Positions 11,855 to 22,889 of a stretch of 64,000 nucleotides of DNA are shown here, in pieces. The notes under the pieces are model-generated. The model saw only the letters and a program-made list of their open reading frames with translations. It ran no database searches and had not been told where the DNA came from. The stretch is taken from positions 1-64,000 of the forward strand of contig WFMF01000365.1 in the NCBI GenBank assembly GCA_011033025.1. Reading direction: 5' to 3'. Position numbers and translations under genes: made by a program. Positions within the stretch are counted from its first letter, which is position 1. Each line of letters starts with the position of its first letter. This DNA is from Beroe forskalii (Eukaryota > Ctenophora > Nuda > Beroida > Beroidae).

Positions 11855-12140
11855 CTATCCATGCTGAACGCTGAGCTCACGTTGGGATTCGTCGTTAGCA
11901 CATTATAACAAGCGAAACATGATGTGTCTGTATGGCTGGTAGGCTCCCCGACATGATGCTGAACGTTGAGCTCACGTTGGTATTCGTCGTTAGCACATAA
12001 CAACAACCGAAACATGATGTGTCTGGATGACTGGTGACCTAAAGATGCAGCATTCGGTCAAAGGTCACGTGCCTCCCCTCCCACCACAACAAACTAAACG
12101 TTACTCCAGTCAGTATGCTCCCCGACATGATGCTGTCTTC
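11855..12140. repeat. Tandem duplication, about 95-bp unit
   Basis: The unit beginning ATGCTGAACGCTGAGCTCAC (about 11862) is repeated from about 11953 with a few differences. A third, partial piece (GCTCCCCGACATGATGCTG) follows at about 12118. The copies include GTCGTTAGCACATAA and AACATGATGTGTCTG. It is non-coding. Confidence 0.8.
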
Positions 12141-12190
12141 ACTACCCCCATATTCCCGTAAGTCGTTGTTTCTTTGGGCTGTAATTTTAC

Positions 12191-12489
12191 AATCTTAAAT
12201 GACGTTGTCAAGCTTACATTGAGGCAAAAATATCGACAAATTATGAACATATACCGTTTTAAGTCATTTTATAGCTGTAAAAAGCAAAGCATTGATTGAG
12301 GCAGTCTACTAGCTGTGTGTTTAATGGGACAAGAGCTACATTACAAGTTACACAATGAAAATACTCCATAACATTATCATAAATTACAAAACCGTTATCA
12401 GTGTAATACCAACTATAAAGGCTGAGTGTGATACACAAAATTACACACGCAGGTGATTCAGAATTGAAATAGACACATAAAATCTTTTA
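12191..12489 (+). repeat. Direct repeat, copy 1 (about 300 bp)
   Basis: Starts at ATCTTAAATGACGTTGTCAA and ends at GACACATAAAATCTTTT. It is nearly identical, apart from small indels, to 12745-13035. No TG...CA ends or ORF between the copies point to an LTR element, so a local segmental duplication is the simpler reading. Confidence 0.85.
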
Positions 12490-12744
12490 GGAATAAGATA
12501 AGCTAATAAAAAAACTTGTCATAATATGTTAGTGTATAGAGATAATTGAATTAACAGTGGTTTGAGAGTTGAATGGTTGGATTGATAATGTTTAGTTTGT
12601 TTTCAAATGCTCTCAAGGAGCGGGCGGTCAGCCTGGCGGTTCTGACATGTGTACCAGAATGTGTGAATGACAATGCAGTCTTAGCTCAGGCTAAGCAAAA
12701 GTATATAACATGGTTAAATTATATTCTTGTGTTTAAGAAAAGAA

Positions 12745-13035
12745 ATCTTAAATGACGTTGTCAAGCTAACATTGAGGCAAAAATATCGACAAATTATGAA
12801 CATATGCCGTTTTAAGTCATTTTATAGCTGTAAAAGCAACATTGATTGGAGGCAGTCTACTAGCTGTGTGTTAATGGGACAAGAGCTACATTACAAGTTA
12901 CACGCATGAAAATACTCGCAGCATTATCATAAATTACAAAACCGTTATCAGTGTAATACCAACTATAAAGGCTGAGTGTGATACACAAATTACACGCAGG
13001 TGATTCAGAATTGAAATAGACACATAAAATCTTTT
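12745..13035 (+). repeat. Direct repeat, copy 2 (about 290 bp)
   Basis: Second copy of the 12191-12489 repeat in the same orientation, separated by about 250 bp of unrelated sequence. Differences are mostly single-base indels. Confidence 0.85.
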
Positions 13036-13447
13036 GATTCAATTTTCCACATCATTACTCAAAGAATAGTCAAATTATGCAACTTCTAAGGAGGTTTACG
13101 CAGTGTTCCTTTATACCCATTATGCACGCTAAAACAGTTACACTTTAAAAAAAGTGGAACTACAGTGCCAAAAAAGTGGAACTACAGTTGATAATAAAAC
13201 CATTTTGGCATTATACTCTAGTGTTTTCAAAACGTGACCTTTCTATAGGAGGGAGAGGTGTTAGAAATGAACACTGGGGTGACAGACCGCAGATTTCACA
13301 CTGGAGGATACAGTAGCTGCACTTATTACAAAAGCTCAAATACTAGACAAGCCAATAACAGTTAACACTACATATTCTCATATTAGATTGCTTGAATTAT
13401 ACATAATTACGAAATATATACCTACATGTATTGTCGTTGCATAATTC

Positions 13448-13586
13448 GGTTTTGTAACTCGCAAAAACTGCAAACCTTCCATTAAAACCTCGGCCTTCGG
13501 CCTCGGTCTTAATGTGTTATTATGCCCTCGCGCTTCGGGCTCGGTGCATAATATCACGGTTTGCAATTTTTGCTAGTTACAAAACC
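13448..13586. mobile_element. Small palindromic MITE, 139 bp
   Basis: Terminal inverted repeats of about 30 bp begin GGTTTTGTAACTCGCAAAAA and close as the complement, ending TAGTTACAAAACC. The interior holds two further small hairpins built from CTCGGCCTTCGGCCTCGG and CCTCGCGCTTCGGGCTCGG. No coding capacity. The superfamily cannot be assigned because no clear target duplication is visible. Confidence 0.8.
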
Positions 13587-13789
13587 TCTCATTTGGCAAG
13601 CCTTCTTCACATTTACTCAGTCAATTTCTTTTTTGGCGGAAAAAAATCGTGTTTTTTGTGTTTGAAATAGTCGAAATAAAAATCAATTTCCAGGACATTA
13701 GATTTGGTCGATATGAAAACTTTAGTGGCTGGTAATGTGGCACGGATGGGCCTGATTAACGTATGAGATTAAAATTTTTGACAACTGAA

Positions 13790-14034
13790 AGCTTCATGAA
13801 TTAGGAAATTCGTGATTTTGAAGATTTGTGTGAAAAGGGGACGGAGGGACGGACGGATGGACGGAGGGACATTTTCGCGACTGATATTATAAAGGAGCAA
13901 TCCGGGCACTTTCCAGAAATTACAGTAGTTGTACTGCAAACCTGGACCTGATATACACATATCCTATTTCTCACCTTCCCAAATCACGATCTCTGCCAAC
14001 CCTCTCATTTGCCTTTTTGTATACACAAAAATGC
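13790..14034. repeat. Dispersed repeat R, copy 1, with GGAC microsatellite
   Basis: Contains a GGAC/GGAG microsatellite (13838-13870), then GATATTATAAAGGAGCA and CACGATCTCTGCCAACC. The last two motifs recur in the same order at about 47299-47480, inside an intron of the coiled-coil gene. The ends are unclear. Confidence 0.5.
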
Positions 14035-14370
14035 CAATGGGGAGAGAAAAAATATCCTTTCTTCCCACATAAAAAGAGGCAAATTCCATGTGCTGAGGGC
14101 AGACATCAATTCAATTATGAAAACTGTTAAAAGAGTCACCCACTAAGGACTCATAATAGTTATAATATGGTTAATCATATTGAAAATAATAAAAATAAAC
14201 TTGAATAAGTGCAACTAAAAGTGTACTCTTTAAAACTAGTACATACCATTATTATAAATAAAATGTATGAAAAAGTTAAATAAGAACATATTTACAAAAA
14301 TAAGGTTGCAAATTTATGACTTGCCAAGGTCAGGCTGCATAACATGCCCAAGTAAAATAAAATGGGCTCA
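14035..14370 (-). mobile_element. LINE 3'-UTR copy (5' truncated)
   Basis: The reverse complement matches 2670-2960 closely, including GTGGGTGACTCTTTTAACAG and TGCCCTCAGCACATGG. It is a severely 5'-truncated copy of the same LINE family, in opposite orientation. Confidence 0.85.
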
Positions 14371-14629
14371 AACATTTTAGGAGGTCTTAATCAAAAATCC
14401 AGCTCCATTTGTTTCTGAGGAATTTAGTTTTCTTACTGATGCATAAAGAATCATGAGAAAAATATTTGAAGGGACATTTTTGCATGTTTTTACATTAAAC
14501 CTGATTTTCAATCAACCTAAGTTGATGCAGACGCCTTAGAAATATATCGCAGATCCTTTGGATTCAGGATGAAGCTATGAGTTTTTGAGGGTTTAGATTT
14601 GCAGAGACTGGATATCAATTCAATATAAG

Positions 14630-14830
14630 GCCAAAAATCGTCAACAAAAATGGTACCATTTGAAAAAATTCAGAAAATTTTCTAAAACAATGGTAACATT
14701 TCTGAATAAGTTCAAAATTCCTCATTGAACAAAAAAGATACCATATCAAAAAAGGTTGAAAGTCTTTAACAAAAATGGTATGAATTCTTCATGGAGTCAA
14801 AAATGGTACCATTTCAGAAATGGCCCAAAA
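14630..14830. repeat. Degenerate tandem repeat around AATGGTACCATTT
   Basis: Imperfect units of about 50-60 bp, each with AAAAATGGTA or TACCAT cores followed by TTCAGAAA-like sequence. Non-coding; it immediately precedes the 14872 repeat. Confidence 0.55.
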
Positions 14831-14871
14831 ATCCTTAACAATAATTATAACAATAATAAAAACATTCAACC

Positions 14872-15082
14872 CCACAATAAAAACATTCAACCCCACAACA
14901 CAGTCACAAGTCCGTGTGCCACAGTGTTAGCTTTAATAACACCATATCATTTTTGGTGTCTCATGCTTTATTTGGATCCGCCTAGCTCTCTGATGAAGGC
15001 ATTTCTTTCATGGATCCCGTCAAAGACTATGGTTGGAGTTGTTGGAGAGTTCGGTAAAAGTGTCACAAGAGTTGTGAATTTT
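14872..15082 (+). repeat. Repeat family H, copy 1
   Basis: About 200 bp beginning CAACCCCACAACACAG and including TCATTTTTGGTGTCTCATGC and GCCTAGCTCTCTGATGAAGG. It is shared with 21072-21250 and 21855-21975. This copy runs on into the palindromic GGATCC repeat, and its stretch AAGTGTCACAAGAGTTGTG is the unoccupied counterpart of the site interrupted at 17426. Confidence 0.85.
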
Positions 15083-16030
15083 GTCCAATGGATCCATTGG
15101 ATCCATCATGTCCAATGGACATGTCCAATGGACATGTCCAATGGACGTCCATTGGACATCCAATGGACATCCATTGAACATGATGCCCATCGGTAAAATT
15201 GTTCAATGGTGTTCAATGGATCCAATGGATCCAGTGGATCCATTTTCGATGTTCAATGGACATGTTCAATGGATCCAATGGATGTTCAATGGATCCATCT
15301 GAGTGGATCCAATGGATACAATCACCAAACATGATTTGGTAGATAGACATCAGTCTGGTATTTTTGTTCAATGGATCCATTGTTCAATGGATCCATTTAG
15401 CCCAATAAAACATTTCAATAGCCACAGCAGAACATGTCCAACTAGATGAAGTATTTGTTTGAAATCTGATATTGATTAATTTTACATGAAATGCCACTGA
15501 AGGAATTCCAATACCATAATGAAGTAACAATCAGGAAAATTGTAATTGAATTCAGAAGATTCATGATATATTTGATATTATTATTGTATATTGTTTGAGT
15601 GAAATAAAATTTTTCGTTTCCTTAAATTTTTCGTTTCCTTATTGGATCCAATGGATCCATTGTGTCCATTGAACACCATTGGACATGTCCATTGGATCCA
15701 TTGGATCCATTGCACACTGGATCCATTTTGTCTATTGGACAGAATGGATCCATTGGACAAAATGGATCCATTGGACAAAATGGATCCAATGGACACAATG
15801 TGCAATGGATCCAATGGACCCAATGGACATGTTCAATGGTGTTCAATGTATACAATGGATCCATTGGATCCAATGGACACAATGGATCCAATGGACAAAA
15901 ATACCAAACTGATGTCCATCTACCAAACCATGTTTGGTGATTGTGTCCATTGGATCCACTCAGATGGATCCATTGAACATCCATTGTATCCATTGAACAC
16001 CATTGAACAATTTTATCGATGGACATCTTA
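15083..16030. mobile_element. Foldback element built of TGGATCCAA-type repeats
   Basis: About 15183-15390 is inversely repeated at about 15880-16030. Both arms carry ATCACCAAACATG, GGTAGAT, and a GATG-CCATCG-TAAAATTG terminal block. The arms and the outer arrays consist of overlapping ATTGGATCC, ATTGGACA and GTTCAATGG units, themselves palindromic. The centre (about 15400-15640) is AT-rich unique sequence. Six frames read as Met-Asp-Pro/Ser-Asn-Gly strings, an artefact of the repeat. Dense subterminal repeats of this kind can bind transposase in some DNA transposons. No transposase is present. Confidence 0.75.
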
Positions 16031-17060
16031 GTCTTAGTCTTAGTAAAATGGCCACAGTCGGTTTAATCAACCAGGCCGGTGGCAGCCATGCTGAGCATGG
16101 AGACTATCCCTAGTACACTAGGCGAAGGGTGTGAAGTCCTGGGTGGTTTTTAGGCCACCCGACTGCCGGAGATATCCTGGGCTGAGAGTAGCCCACCCAT
16201 CCAGGACCTCACTGGACCAGTAAGCTACCAACGCCCCTGGCTTCAAACAGACTGCAAAGCAAGTCAATGCTTGCCTGCAGATTAAGTCGGAGATCAGCCG
16301 GAGGTGGCTATGTACCACCTCCCTTCGTCTGACTGAGCCACAGGGAGGTCTGACCCAACCAGACTGTGTAAAATAATATTCCCATTGATTTGGAGTTATG
16401 CTGGGATCAATGGGCAAAGCCCAGCTATGGGGTACTACCTGGAAAAGAAGAGAGGGAACTGATTGTTAGTTTTGGTGATGTTTTTGGCGTTGTATTATTG
16501 TTCATTAATCATAGTAATGTTGCTAAATCAGATTTATTGGGAGGGGACATCCTTTTGAAATGGGCTGCAGTTTATTGTATTTATTTCTATGGGTCTAGAT
16601 GTTCAGAAATTTGTTGCTTGACAGAAGTGGTGAGGTAATGAGACTTAGCTGGTTTGAAGTACGGAGTACCCAGCAGGTGAGGGTGATGAAAGTGGGAGAT
16701 ATAACGAAATAAAATGTTGTTTACCTATTGGGTATAATATGGGAGAGTTGGACAATGGGCTAATTTTTATAGCAGTAAGAGGGTTGATAATGCAGGGTCG
16801 CCAATGCAACTGCTGATTCCAGAATGAAACAAAATTTATTTCATGATGGTGCTGAGGAACCTAGGAGGGATCTGAACTTTAACAAGTTGTATGAGGAGAA
16901 AATTTTTATCAGGGCTTCTTGAGTGGCCTTTGATAGTTTGAGGGAGGAAGCCATATTGGTTTTTTGTAGTACAAAGTGGGTTATGACTACCGGGCTGTGC
17001 CAATGTTGTTACAGTATATAATATGTTTGTATGGGTTGATCATTCCCTTTGAGGACATTC
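16031..17060 (+). repeat. 1.0-kb repeat family S, copy 1
   Basis: Shares almost its whole length, inverted, with 30240-31255. One end carries CTTAGTCTTAGT units next to GGCCACAGTCGGTTTAATCA, and the other fades near CATTCCCTTTGAGGAC. It includes GGAGTTATGCTGGGATCAAT and GAGTACCCAGCAGGTG. Stops in all frames. The hexameric tail and GC-rich end suggest a retroposed, LINE-mobilised element, but the type is not settled. Confidence 0.8.
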
Positions 17061-17354
17061 TTCAAGTAGTGTACCTGAATTATAATGAATTAAGTAAAAA
17101 GATAAAAGAATAGTATAGATATAGAAAGAGGGGGCTAGGGCGGTTATAATGTAAAATCAAAAGTTAATATACCGTTAGGGGCTGGATAGTGAAGTTATGA
17201 TACTTAGCTGGTGAGTGGTACTAGAGAGTACCCAGCAGGTGGAAGGTGTGGATGATACCAACTGCATGGGGAAGTGCAGTTGGCACACTTGGGAGGGGGA
17301 GGTGCGTGAGGCCCCAACTGGAAAGAACCAGGTCCCTGCCCCGAACCTGGACAT
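17061..17354. repeat. Partial repeats flanking family S
   Basis: The TAGCTGGT...GAGTACCCAGCAGGTG phrase of family S recurs at about 17195-17240, followed by GC-rich sequence with no clear ORF or partner. Confidence 0.4.
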
Positions 17355-17425
17355 CATGTTCAATGGATGTCCATTGGATGTCCAATGGACGTCCATTGGA
17401 CATGTCCATTGGACAAAATTCACAA
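17355..17425 (-). repeat. Palindromic GGAC/ATTGGA repeat, inverted copy
   Basis: The reverse complement matches about 15078-15188, including TGTGAATTTTGTCCAATGG and CATCCATTGAACATGATG. It forms the left flank of the MITE at 17426. Confidence 0.8.
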
Positions 17426-17797
17426 GGGGCCATCCATAAAGGACATCCGCAATGAGGGGGGAGGGGGGAGTCTGGCCAATGCAGACGTTTGCGGACGTAG
17501 GGGGGAGGGGGGGTGTTTGGCCAAATGCAGACGTCTGCAATTCTTGGAAATTTTGGGTTAATTTGACGGCTATTTCACTAGAAAATCATGAAATTTTGAG
17601 GCCAGAAATAGTAGTATAGTATAGTATAGAAATAATGGTATGGGACCATCACACTTCAGTTCAAATGATGACTCAAAAGATTTTGAAGGAAAATGCGGAC
17701 GTCCGGGGGGAGGGAGGGGTTTCTGGATTGCGGACAAGGGGGGAGGGAGGGGTCTGAAATGGCCGAAATTTTGCGGACGTCCTTTATGGATGGCCCC
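17426..17797. mobile_element. G-rich MITE, 372 bp, with 3-bp target duplication
   Basis: Terminal inverted repeats of about 26 bp start GGGGCCATCCATAAAGGAC and end as the complement (GTCCTTTATGGATGGCCCC). The interior has several GGGGGGAGGGGGG runs beside each end. CAA is present on both sides (17423-17425, 17798-17800) and only once in the unoccupied related sequence at 15060-15090, which proves the borders. The 3-bp duplication fits PIF/Harbinger or CMC-like transposases but CAA is not the usual TWA. Confidence 0.9.
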
Positions 17798-18045
17798 CAA
17801 CTCTTGTGACACTTTTACCGAGAGTTCTGTGGCTTGACTACAAAGATGACTATTTGTTCTACAAAGAAGATATTTTAACCTAGCAAGCAAGGGCAAAGTC
17901 GCCATGAATGGAGTCCCATTGTTTCTCTGGTTCATTCTTGTCTCTTCAGAGTCGCAGGCTTATTTATGTTTACAAGTAAACATAGTTGACTTGATCTTCT
18001 GATCTTGTCTGGACCAGATGGAACTTTATCTTCCCTACACTGGAT
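17798..18045 (+). repeat. Repeat family H, second segment, copy 1
   Basis: Contains GAGTTCTGTGGCTTGACTAC, GCAAGCAAGGGCAAAGTCGC and CTTTATCTTCCCTACACTGG. The same blocks occur at 21235-21255 and 21548-21760. After CACTGGAT the alignment is broken by the 18046-19679 insertion and resumes at 19680. Confidence 0.8.
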
Positions 18046-19679
18046 TCCCGCCCTGGCCAGGGCGGTAACCCCCCGCGGTAAAAAAGAAACTGGCCAGGGG
18101 TATAAGTTAGAGATTTGAGTGTCACAGGGTGTTAATATATAAGATTAATAATAATATATATCATGATAATTGGGAGCAAATTTGAAACGCTGAGATCTCG
18201 AGAACGGGAAATGGTAGAGCCATGATCGAGGTCAAGTTTTGTTGATCTAAGATGGGAAAGTGTTATAGGCTATAAGAGAAGTTCTGGTGACGTCATTATC
18301 ACGTTACTATGACGTCATCAACTTAGCGTCATTTTATTGCTTTTTAGCGAAAATAGGTCATTTTCGAGCGCATTTTTCACCAAGAAGGAATGGAGATAGC
18401 TCAAAAATTTTTGAAAAAATCGTTAGTTGAAATTTAAAGAGCTTTCAGAAAATCATACGGATCATTGGGCTATATCGATTTTTCATCGAGATATACGCGA
18501 TTTTCTAAGGTACGGTGGAAAAATTGATTTCCAAATTATAGGACAAAACTTAAATGAGTGATATGTCAAGAACTGCAACTCATCTTGAGATGAGACCGGT
18601 CAAAGTATGTTGTACTAAGGCGGAATTGTGTGATAGGCTATATGGGAAGTTGGTTTGAGCTTATTTGGGTGCTGTGATGACGTCATCAAAATCGCAGAAA
18701 ACCACTAAAATAGCGTATTTTGCAATAGAACGCTATTTTATGCTACTTTGGACATCTTTTAACTCAAACAGTTTTCATCGGATTATGTTTTACATTGATC
18801 TGCTGCTTTTTAGACCTTGAGATTTAGCTATAAAAACAAGTTTCAGGCGATCGGTCCTAGATTGTTGTCCCAAGAGGCTTCTGGATATGGAGCTGCAAAA
18901 TGCTCGAAATTACGTTTATGACGAAAATTTGTTATGTAGTCCTATTCTGTGATACGATGGTCAACTGATAATGGTTTTCCATGTCTCATAGTGAATAGGC
19001 ATGGGAAATATACGATGGATTAGTGAAGCACGTGAGTTCACGCTGGACGTTTTGTAGAAATTAGGGAGTCAAGAAATGGATATTTACACGGATTTTCGAC
19101 TTGATTACGTTGAAATGAGTTCAAATACGACTGATGCATGAAATTAGATCCAGTTGCTATATTTCAGCACGAGTACACACGGACGATTTGTAGAAATTAG
19201 GGGATTTGAAGAAATTGATATTCACACGGGATTTTCGACTTGGTTACGTTGAACTGAGTTCAAATACGACTAATGCAGGTGAAATTAGATCTGGTTGCTA
19301 TATTTCAGCACGTGAGTTCACGTAGACGATTTGTAAGAAATTAAGAAATATATCAATTCTAGTAATTCCAAGTTAGAATAACGTAGTTTGGGACTTCGCC
19401 TGGGTAAGGTGTGGTTTACACTTGTGTGGGCTAGTATCGTGGGTTCGGGCTACGTGAGGGCAAGTTACGTGGGTCCAAACTGCCATTGGGCAAGTAACAT
19501 GGGTCCAAACTACATACATCTGTCAAGATATCACCACCAAAACAGTTGAATGGATTTGGTCTAGCAACCCCCGCGGGTTTTGGATGTGACAACGGGACCT
19601 GAAAAGAGACAAAATGGGCTGATCACATCCAAACCAGCGGGGGGTTACTAGACCAACCGTCCAACGGTTTTGGTGGTGT
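18046..19679. mobile_element. 1.6-kb insertion splitting repeat family H
   Basis: In the copy at 21760, CACTGGAT is directly followed by AAAAATATTGATG. Here the two halves are separated by 1.63 kb. The left edge has a GCCCTGGCCAGGGC palindrome and a CCCCCCGCGG run. The middle is non-coding with several TGACGTCA-containing stretches, and the right part contains a 140-bp tandem array and a MITE. No ORF of note and no clean target duplication, so it may be composite. Confidence 0.65.
19025..19350. repeat. Tandem repeat, about 140-bp period
   Basis: Three successive units each start near CACGTGAGTTCACG (about 19028, 19168, 19309) and carry GATTTGTAGAAATTAGG, ATTTTCGACTTG-TTACGTTG and GAGTTCAAATACGACT. 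Non-coding. Confidence 0.85.
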
Positions 19680-19680
19680 A
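19529..19680. mobile_element. Short MITE with TATCACCACCAAAAC ends
   Basis: Inverted repeats of about 45 bp: left TATCACCACCAAAACAGTTG followed by TTTGGTCTAGCAACCCCC; right complement GGGGGTTACTAGACCAA then GGTTTTGGTGGTGTA. About 60 bp of spacer includes a second inverted pair around TTTGGATGTGA. Its right end coincides with the right junction of the 18046 insertion. Confidence 0.75.
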
Positions 19681-19739
19681 AAAATATTGATGAACTTAAT
19701 TTCCTTGATGAACTTGGAGCTTCTGAAACTAACACACTA

Positions 19740-21030
19740 CATCTTGTGGTTAGGGGTCCCTGAGTATATTGCGCAGCATATATTCTAGATGGGTGGTCTT
19801 GTCTCTGGCACTTTTTGAGTCACGAGGCAGCTAGTGAAGTCCTGTTCCACCCTCCAGCAGCTTCGGTCTGCTAGATGCACCCCGGGTAACTCTAAGGTTC
19901 AGGCAACACTGAGCTGACTCTCATCCAGCTCAGTGCCATCTCACCTCATTTTCTGACCCCCCTGTTATCACCCTCCTCACCCTACTTCACACCATGCTCC
20001 CCTTTCCTTGGCTCATTTCTTCCAGCTATCGTTGCCCCTTTTTTCTCCAGTTCCCTTGGATCCCTTTTCTTGCTTGCAGTTCTGCTACTTTCCTCTGACT
20101 CTTCACCCTTCAGGCATCTCCCAGAGACCCAATTAACTGCAGATAGCAATCTGATTTTCAATTTAAAATTCAGATATCTTCTATCGTGATGGAAAGACAT
20201 AAGGCAAATTCCAGTGATCTGACATGCAGTGATCTCAAACACAACTTAACACAAGGTATACTATGAGTCACAGCTCCACTTTGATCGCAAACAGATGCAA
20301 ACCAACACACCCAGATCCCACCAATTACACCTTTTCAAATCATTTTCGAGCTTATCAAGAGCACAGCGCATGCGCATGCAGTGCGTGTGCATGCTGCATG
20401 CAGCTTATTAGTTATGTTGTTTAACCATAAAAGTCTCAACAACCAACCCTTTCAGGAAACCTTTCAGCAACTCTTTCAGGACTACTAGCTAGTAGTACTG
20501 TAGTAGACTGAGTAATAGTTTTAAAAATAAATCATTCTATTGGTTTTAATAAATTCATGCCAACGCATGGTCAAGTCTGCTGTAAAATATAAATTACATT
20601 GTTTCAAATTACATTGTTTCATTACTCCCTAGGTACAATCGATCATGTCCCCTGTGCAGTGTACAGGCCTCCCCATACGGCTGTGCATAGGCACTAGCCA
20701 ATGGAGAACCTGTGCGCAGTACTATTTTTTGAGGGCATTGTTGCAGCAGTTGGAGCATGTGGAACTACCAGAACACTGGATCCAGTCTTGTTATAGAGAT
20801 CCCACGTCCTACCTGGTTTCATGAGACAGGGCCGACTGCAGTCATCACAATCATATCTCTGCACTAGAGCTATGCTAATGCAGAGACGTACTCACTGGAG
20901 TACTAAATATGATTACTGCTCGCATACCACCAAGGAACCATGTCGGTATGGTCACGTCGGGCATATATGTCCTCCAATCCTGTGTGTTGGGGCACTACAG
21001 GGGCTTTAGTAAGCCTTCCGTCAACTATCT
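19740..21030. other. Unassigned sequence with minor low-complexity tracts
   Basis: No ORF with domain support. GCATGC-type alternating tract at 20366-20405, AT-rich near 20510-20610, and a TATC microsatellite at 21026-21045. Confidence 0.3.
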
Positions 21031-21047
21031 ATCTATCTATCTCTGGG

Positions 21048-21975
21048 GGAGCGTTGGGCGCCCGTCAAATGCATTCAACCCCACAACACGGTCGCTAGTC
21101 CATGTGCCACAGTGTTAGCTTTCATAACACCATATCATTTTTGGTGTCTCATGCTTTATTTGGATCCGCCTAGCTCTCTGATGAAGGCATTTCTTTCATG
21201 GATCCCGTCAAAGACTATGGTTGGAGTTGTTGTAGAGTTCTGTGGCTTGACTACAAAATTAATTAATTAATATATCTAATACGCTCCTAATTGCGAGCCC
21301 AATGCACAAATATACTTTAACAAAACATCATCAAGCTGAATAAATGAACGATAAAATGAAAATAGATGGCCCATTAAAAATGTAACAAATCAAGATTCAA
21401 CCTTAGGAATAATAATAATAATTAGGAACTTACATGGAAATTGAAGAGCTAAGCATATTAATTGTTTAAGCTAACGCATCATTGAGAAACCCTAAGATGA
21501 CTGAATTGAATTGAATTGAATAAAACTTTTACAGCACAATGTCATTGAATATATGACTGTATTTGTTCTACAAAGAAGATATTTTATTAACCTTGCAAGC
21601 AAGGGCAAAGTCGCCCAGAATGGAGTCCCTTTGTTTCTCTGGTTCATTCTCGTCTCTTTGGAGTGGCAGCCTTATTTATGTTTACAAGTAAACACAGTTG
21701 ACTTGATCTTCTGATCTTGTCTGGACTAGATGGAACTTTATCTTCCCTACACTGGATAAAAATATTGATGAACTTAATTTCCTTGATGAACTTGGAGCTT
21801 CTGAAACTAACACACTACATCTTGTGGTTGGGGGAGCGTTGGGCACCCGTCAAATGCATTCAACCCCACAACACAGTCGCAATTCCGTGTGCCACAGTGT
21901 TAGCTTTCATAACACCATATCATTTTTGGTGTCTCATGCTTTATTTGGATCCGCCTAGCTCTCTGATGAAGGCAG
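21048..21975 (+). repeat. Repeat family H, copies 2 and 3
   Basis: GGGGGAGCGTTGGGC-CCCGTCAAATGCATTCAACCCC appears at about 21050 and 21831, each followed by the 14872-type sequence. The intervening part carries the 17798-type segment (21548-21760) and the sequence AAAAATATTGATGAACTTAA (21761) also seen at 19680. Together these give the ancestral order of the family, without the insertions found at 17426 and 18046. Confidence 0.85.
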
Positions 21976-22880
21976 AAGCATAGGTTCATATAACTTGTCT
22001 CTCACATATAACTTGTCTCTCACATAAAGACTAGCTTATATAACATCAAATTGGAAATTAAATAGTACTGTGTGAGCATCAATTGTCAAACGCAAGGAAC
22101 CATTTCCAATAGACAGAGGGTATAAAGCCAACTTTCGTCGTAGTACTAATGAGTGTCTAAGTGCCTAACCATGGTGAACTCAGTGTAGCTCCTTGCTGTA
22201 CGGCATGTTAAACAAGGAATCGAAACTGAGGGGCTCCGTACATGACATTGCTATTGCGACGAATGTGATTATACAGCCAAGATTTAGATTGAAAATGTTC
22301 ACCCTTATCCTCCCTAAATTGAAAGTTTATCTTCGGTTTTTCATCTCTGGTATTTCAATTTTTGAGGTAAAACTTGCTCAACAAGGTATCTGATTATTTG
22401 AATATCTGATTATTTGAATATCTGAATATCTGAGTTTGTGAGTTTTAATAAACTTCTAAACACTACTTTATACAATCAAATTTGAGGAAGGTGCTTAATG
22501 CTTATCACCATAATATGGAGTTTTCTGAAGACGACAGATAATATAATCATTTTAAAAATGTTGTATTCTCGAAACTGGCAGTGAATCAGTGGTGAAAAGT
22601 AGATCTGATTTTAATCCATTATTGCAACTTTAGTGTTTTACTATGGGTCCCTCTCAGTCAATGCTACAAGAGTATAAGCAATCAAGTTCAACATGAATAT
22701 CTGATTATTTAAATATTTGACTTATTAAAGAAAGAGACCAATAAATTTCTAGCAAAAAGATCAAACTTCAAAGGCAGGGGTCTGGGGGCGGCAGCCCCCA
22801 GAAGCCAGACGTTGAATTGCTGTCTCTAATTTTAAGTCTACCTTAAGATATTTGATAACATATATAAAGAGTTCTTTTCC
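21976..22880. other. Unassigned sequence
   Basis: A short TATCTGATTATTTGAA repeat near 22388-22425 recurs at 22698. Otherwise nothing supportable. Confidence 0.3.
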
Positions 22881-22889
22881 CAACTCTTA

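Noticed and set aside
12191-13035. LTR pair of a small retroelement
   Set aside because: The direct repeats lack TG...CA ends, a primer-binding site, a polypurine tract and any target duplication; local duplication explains them.
15081-16031. Overlapping ORFs on both strands coding for Met-Asp-Pro and Ser-Asn-Gly strings
   Set aside because: They are translations of the palindromic TGGATCCAA repeat, open in several frames at once because the repeat lacks stops.
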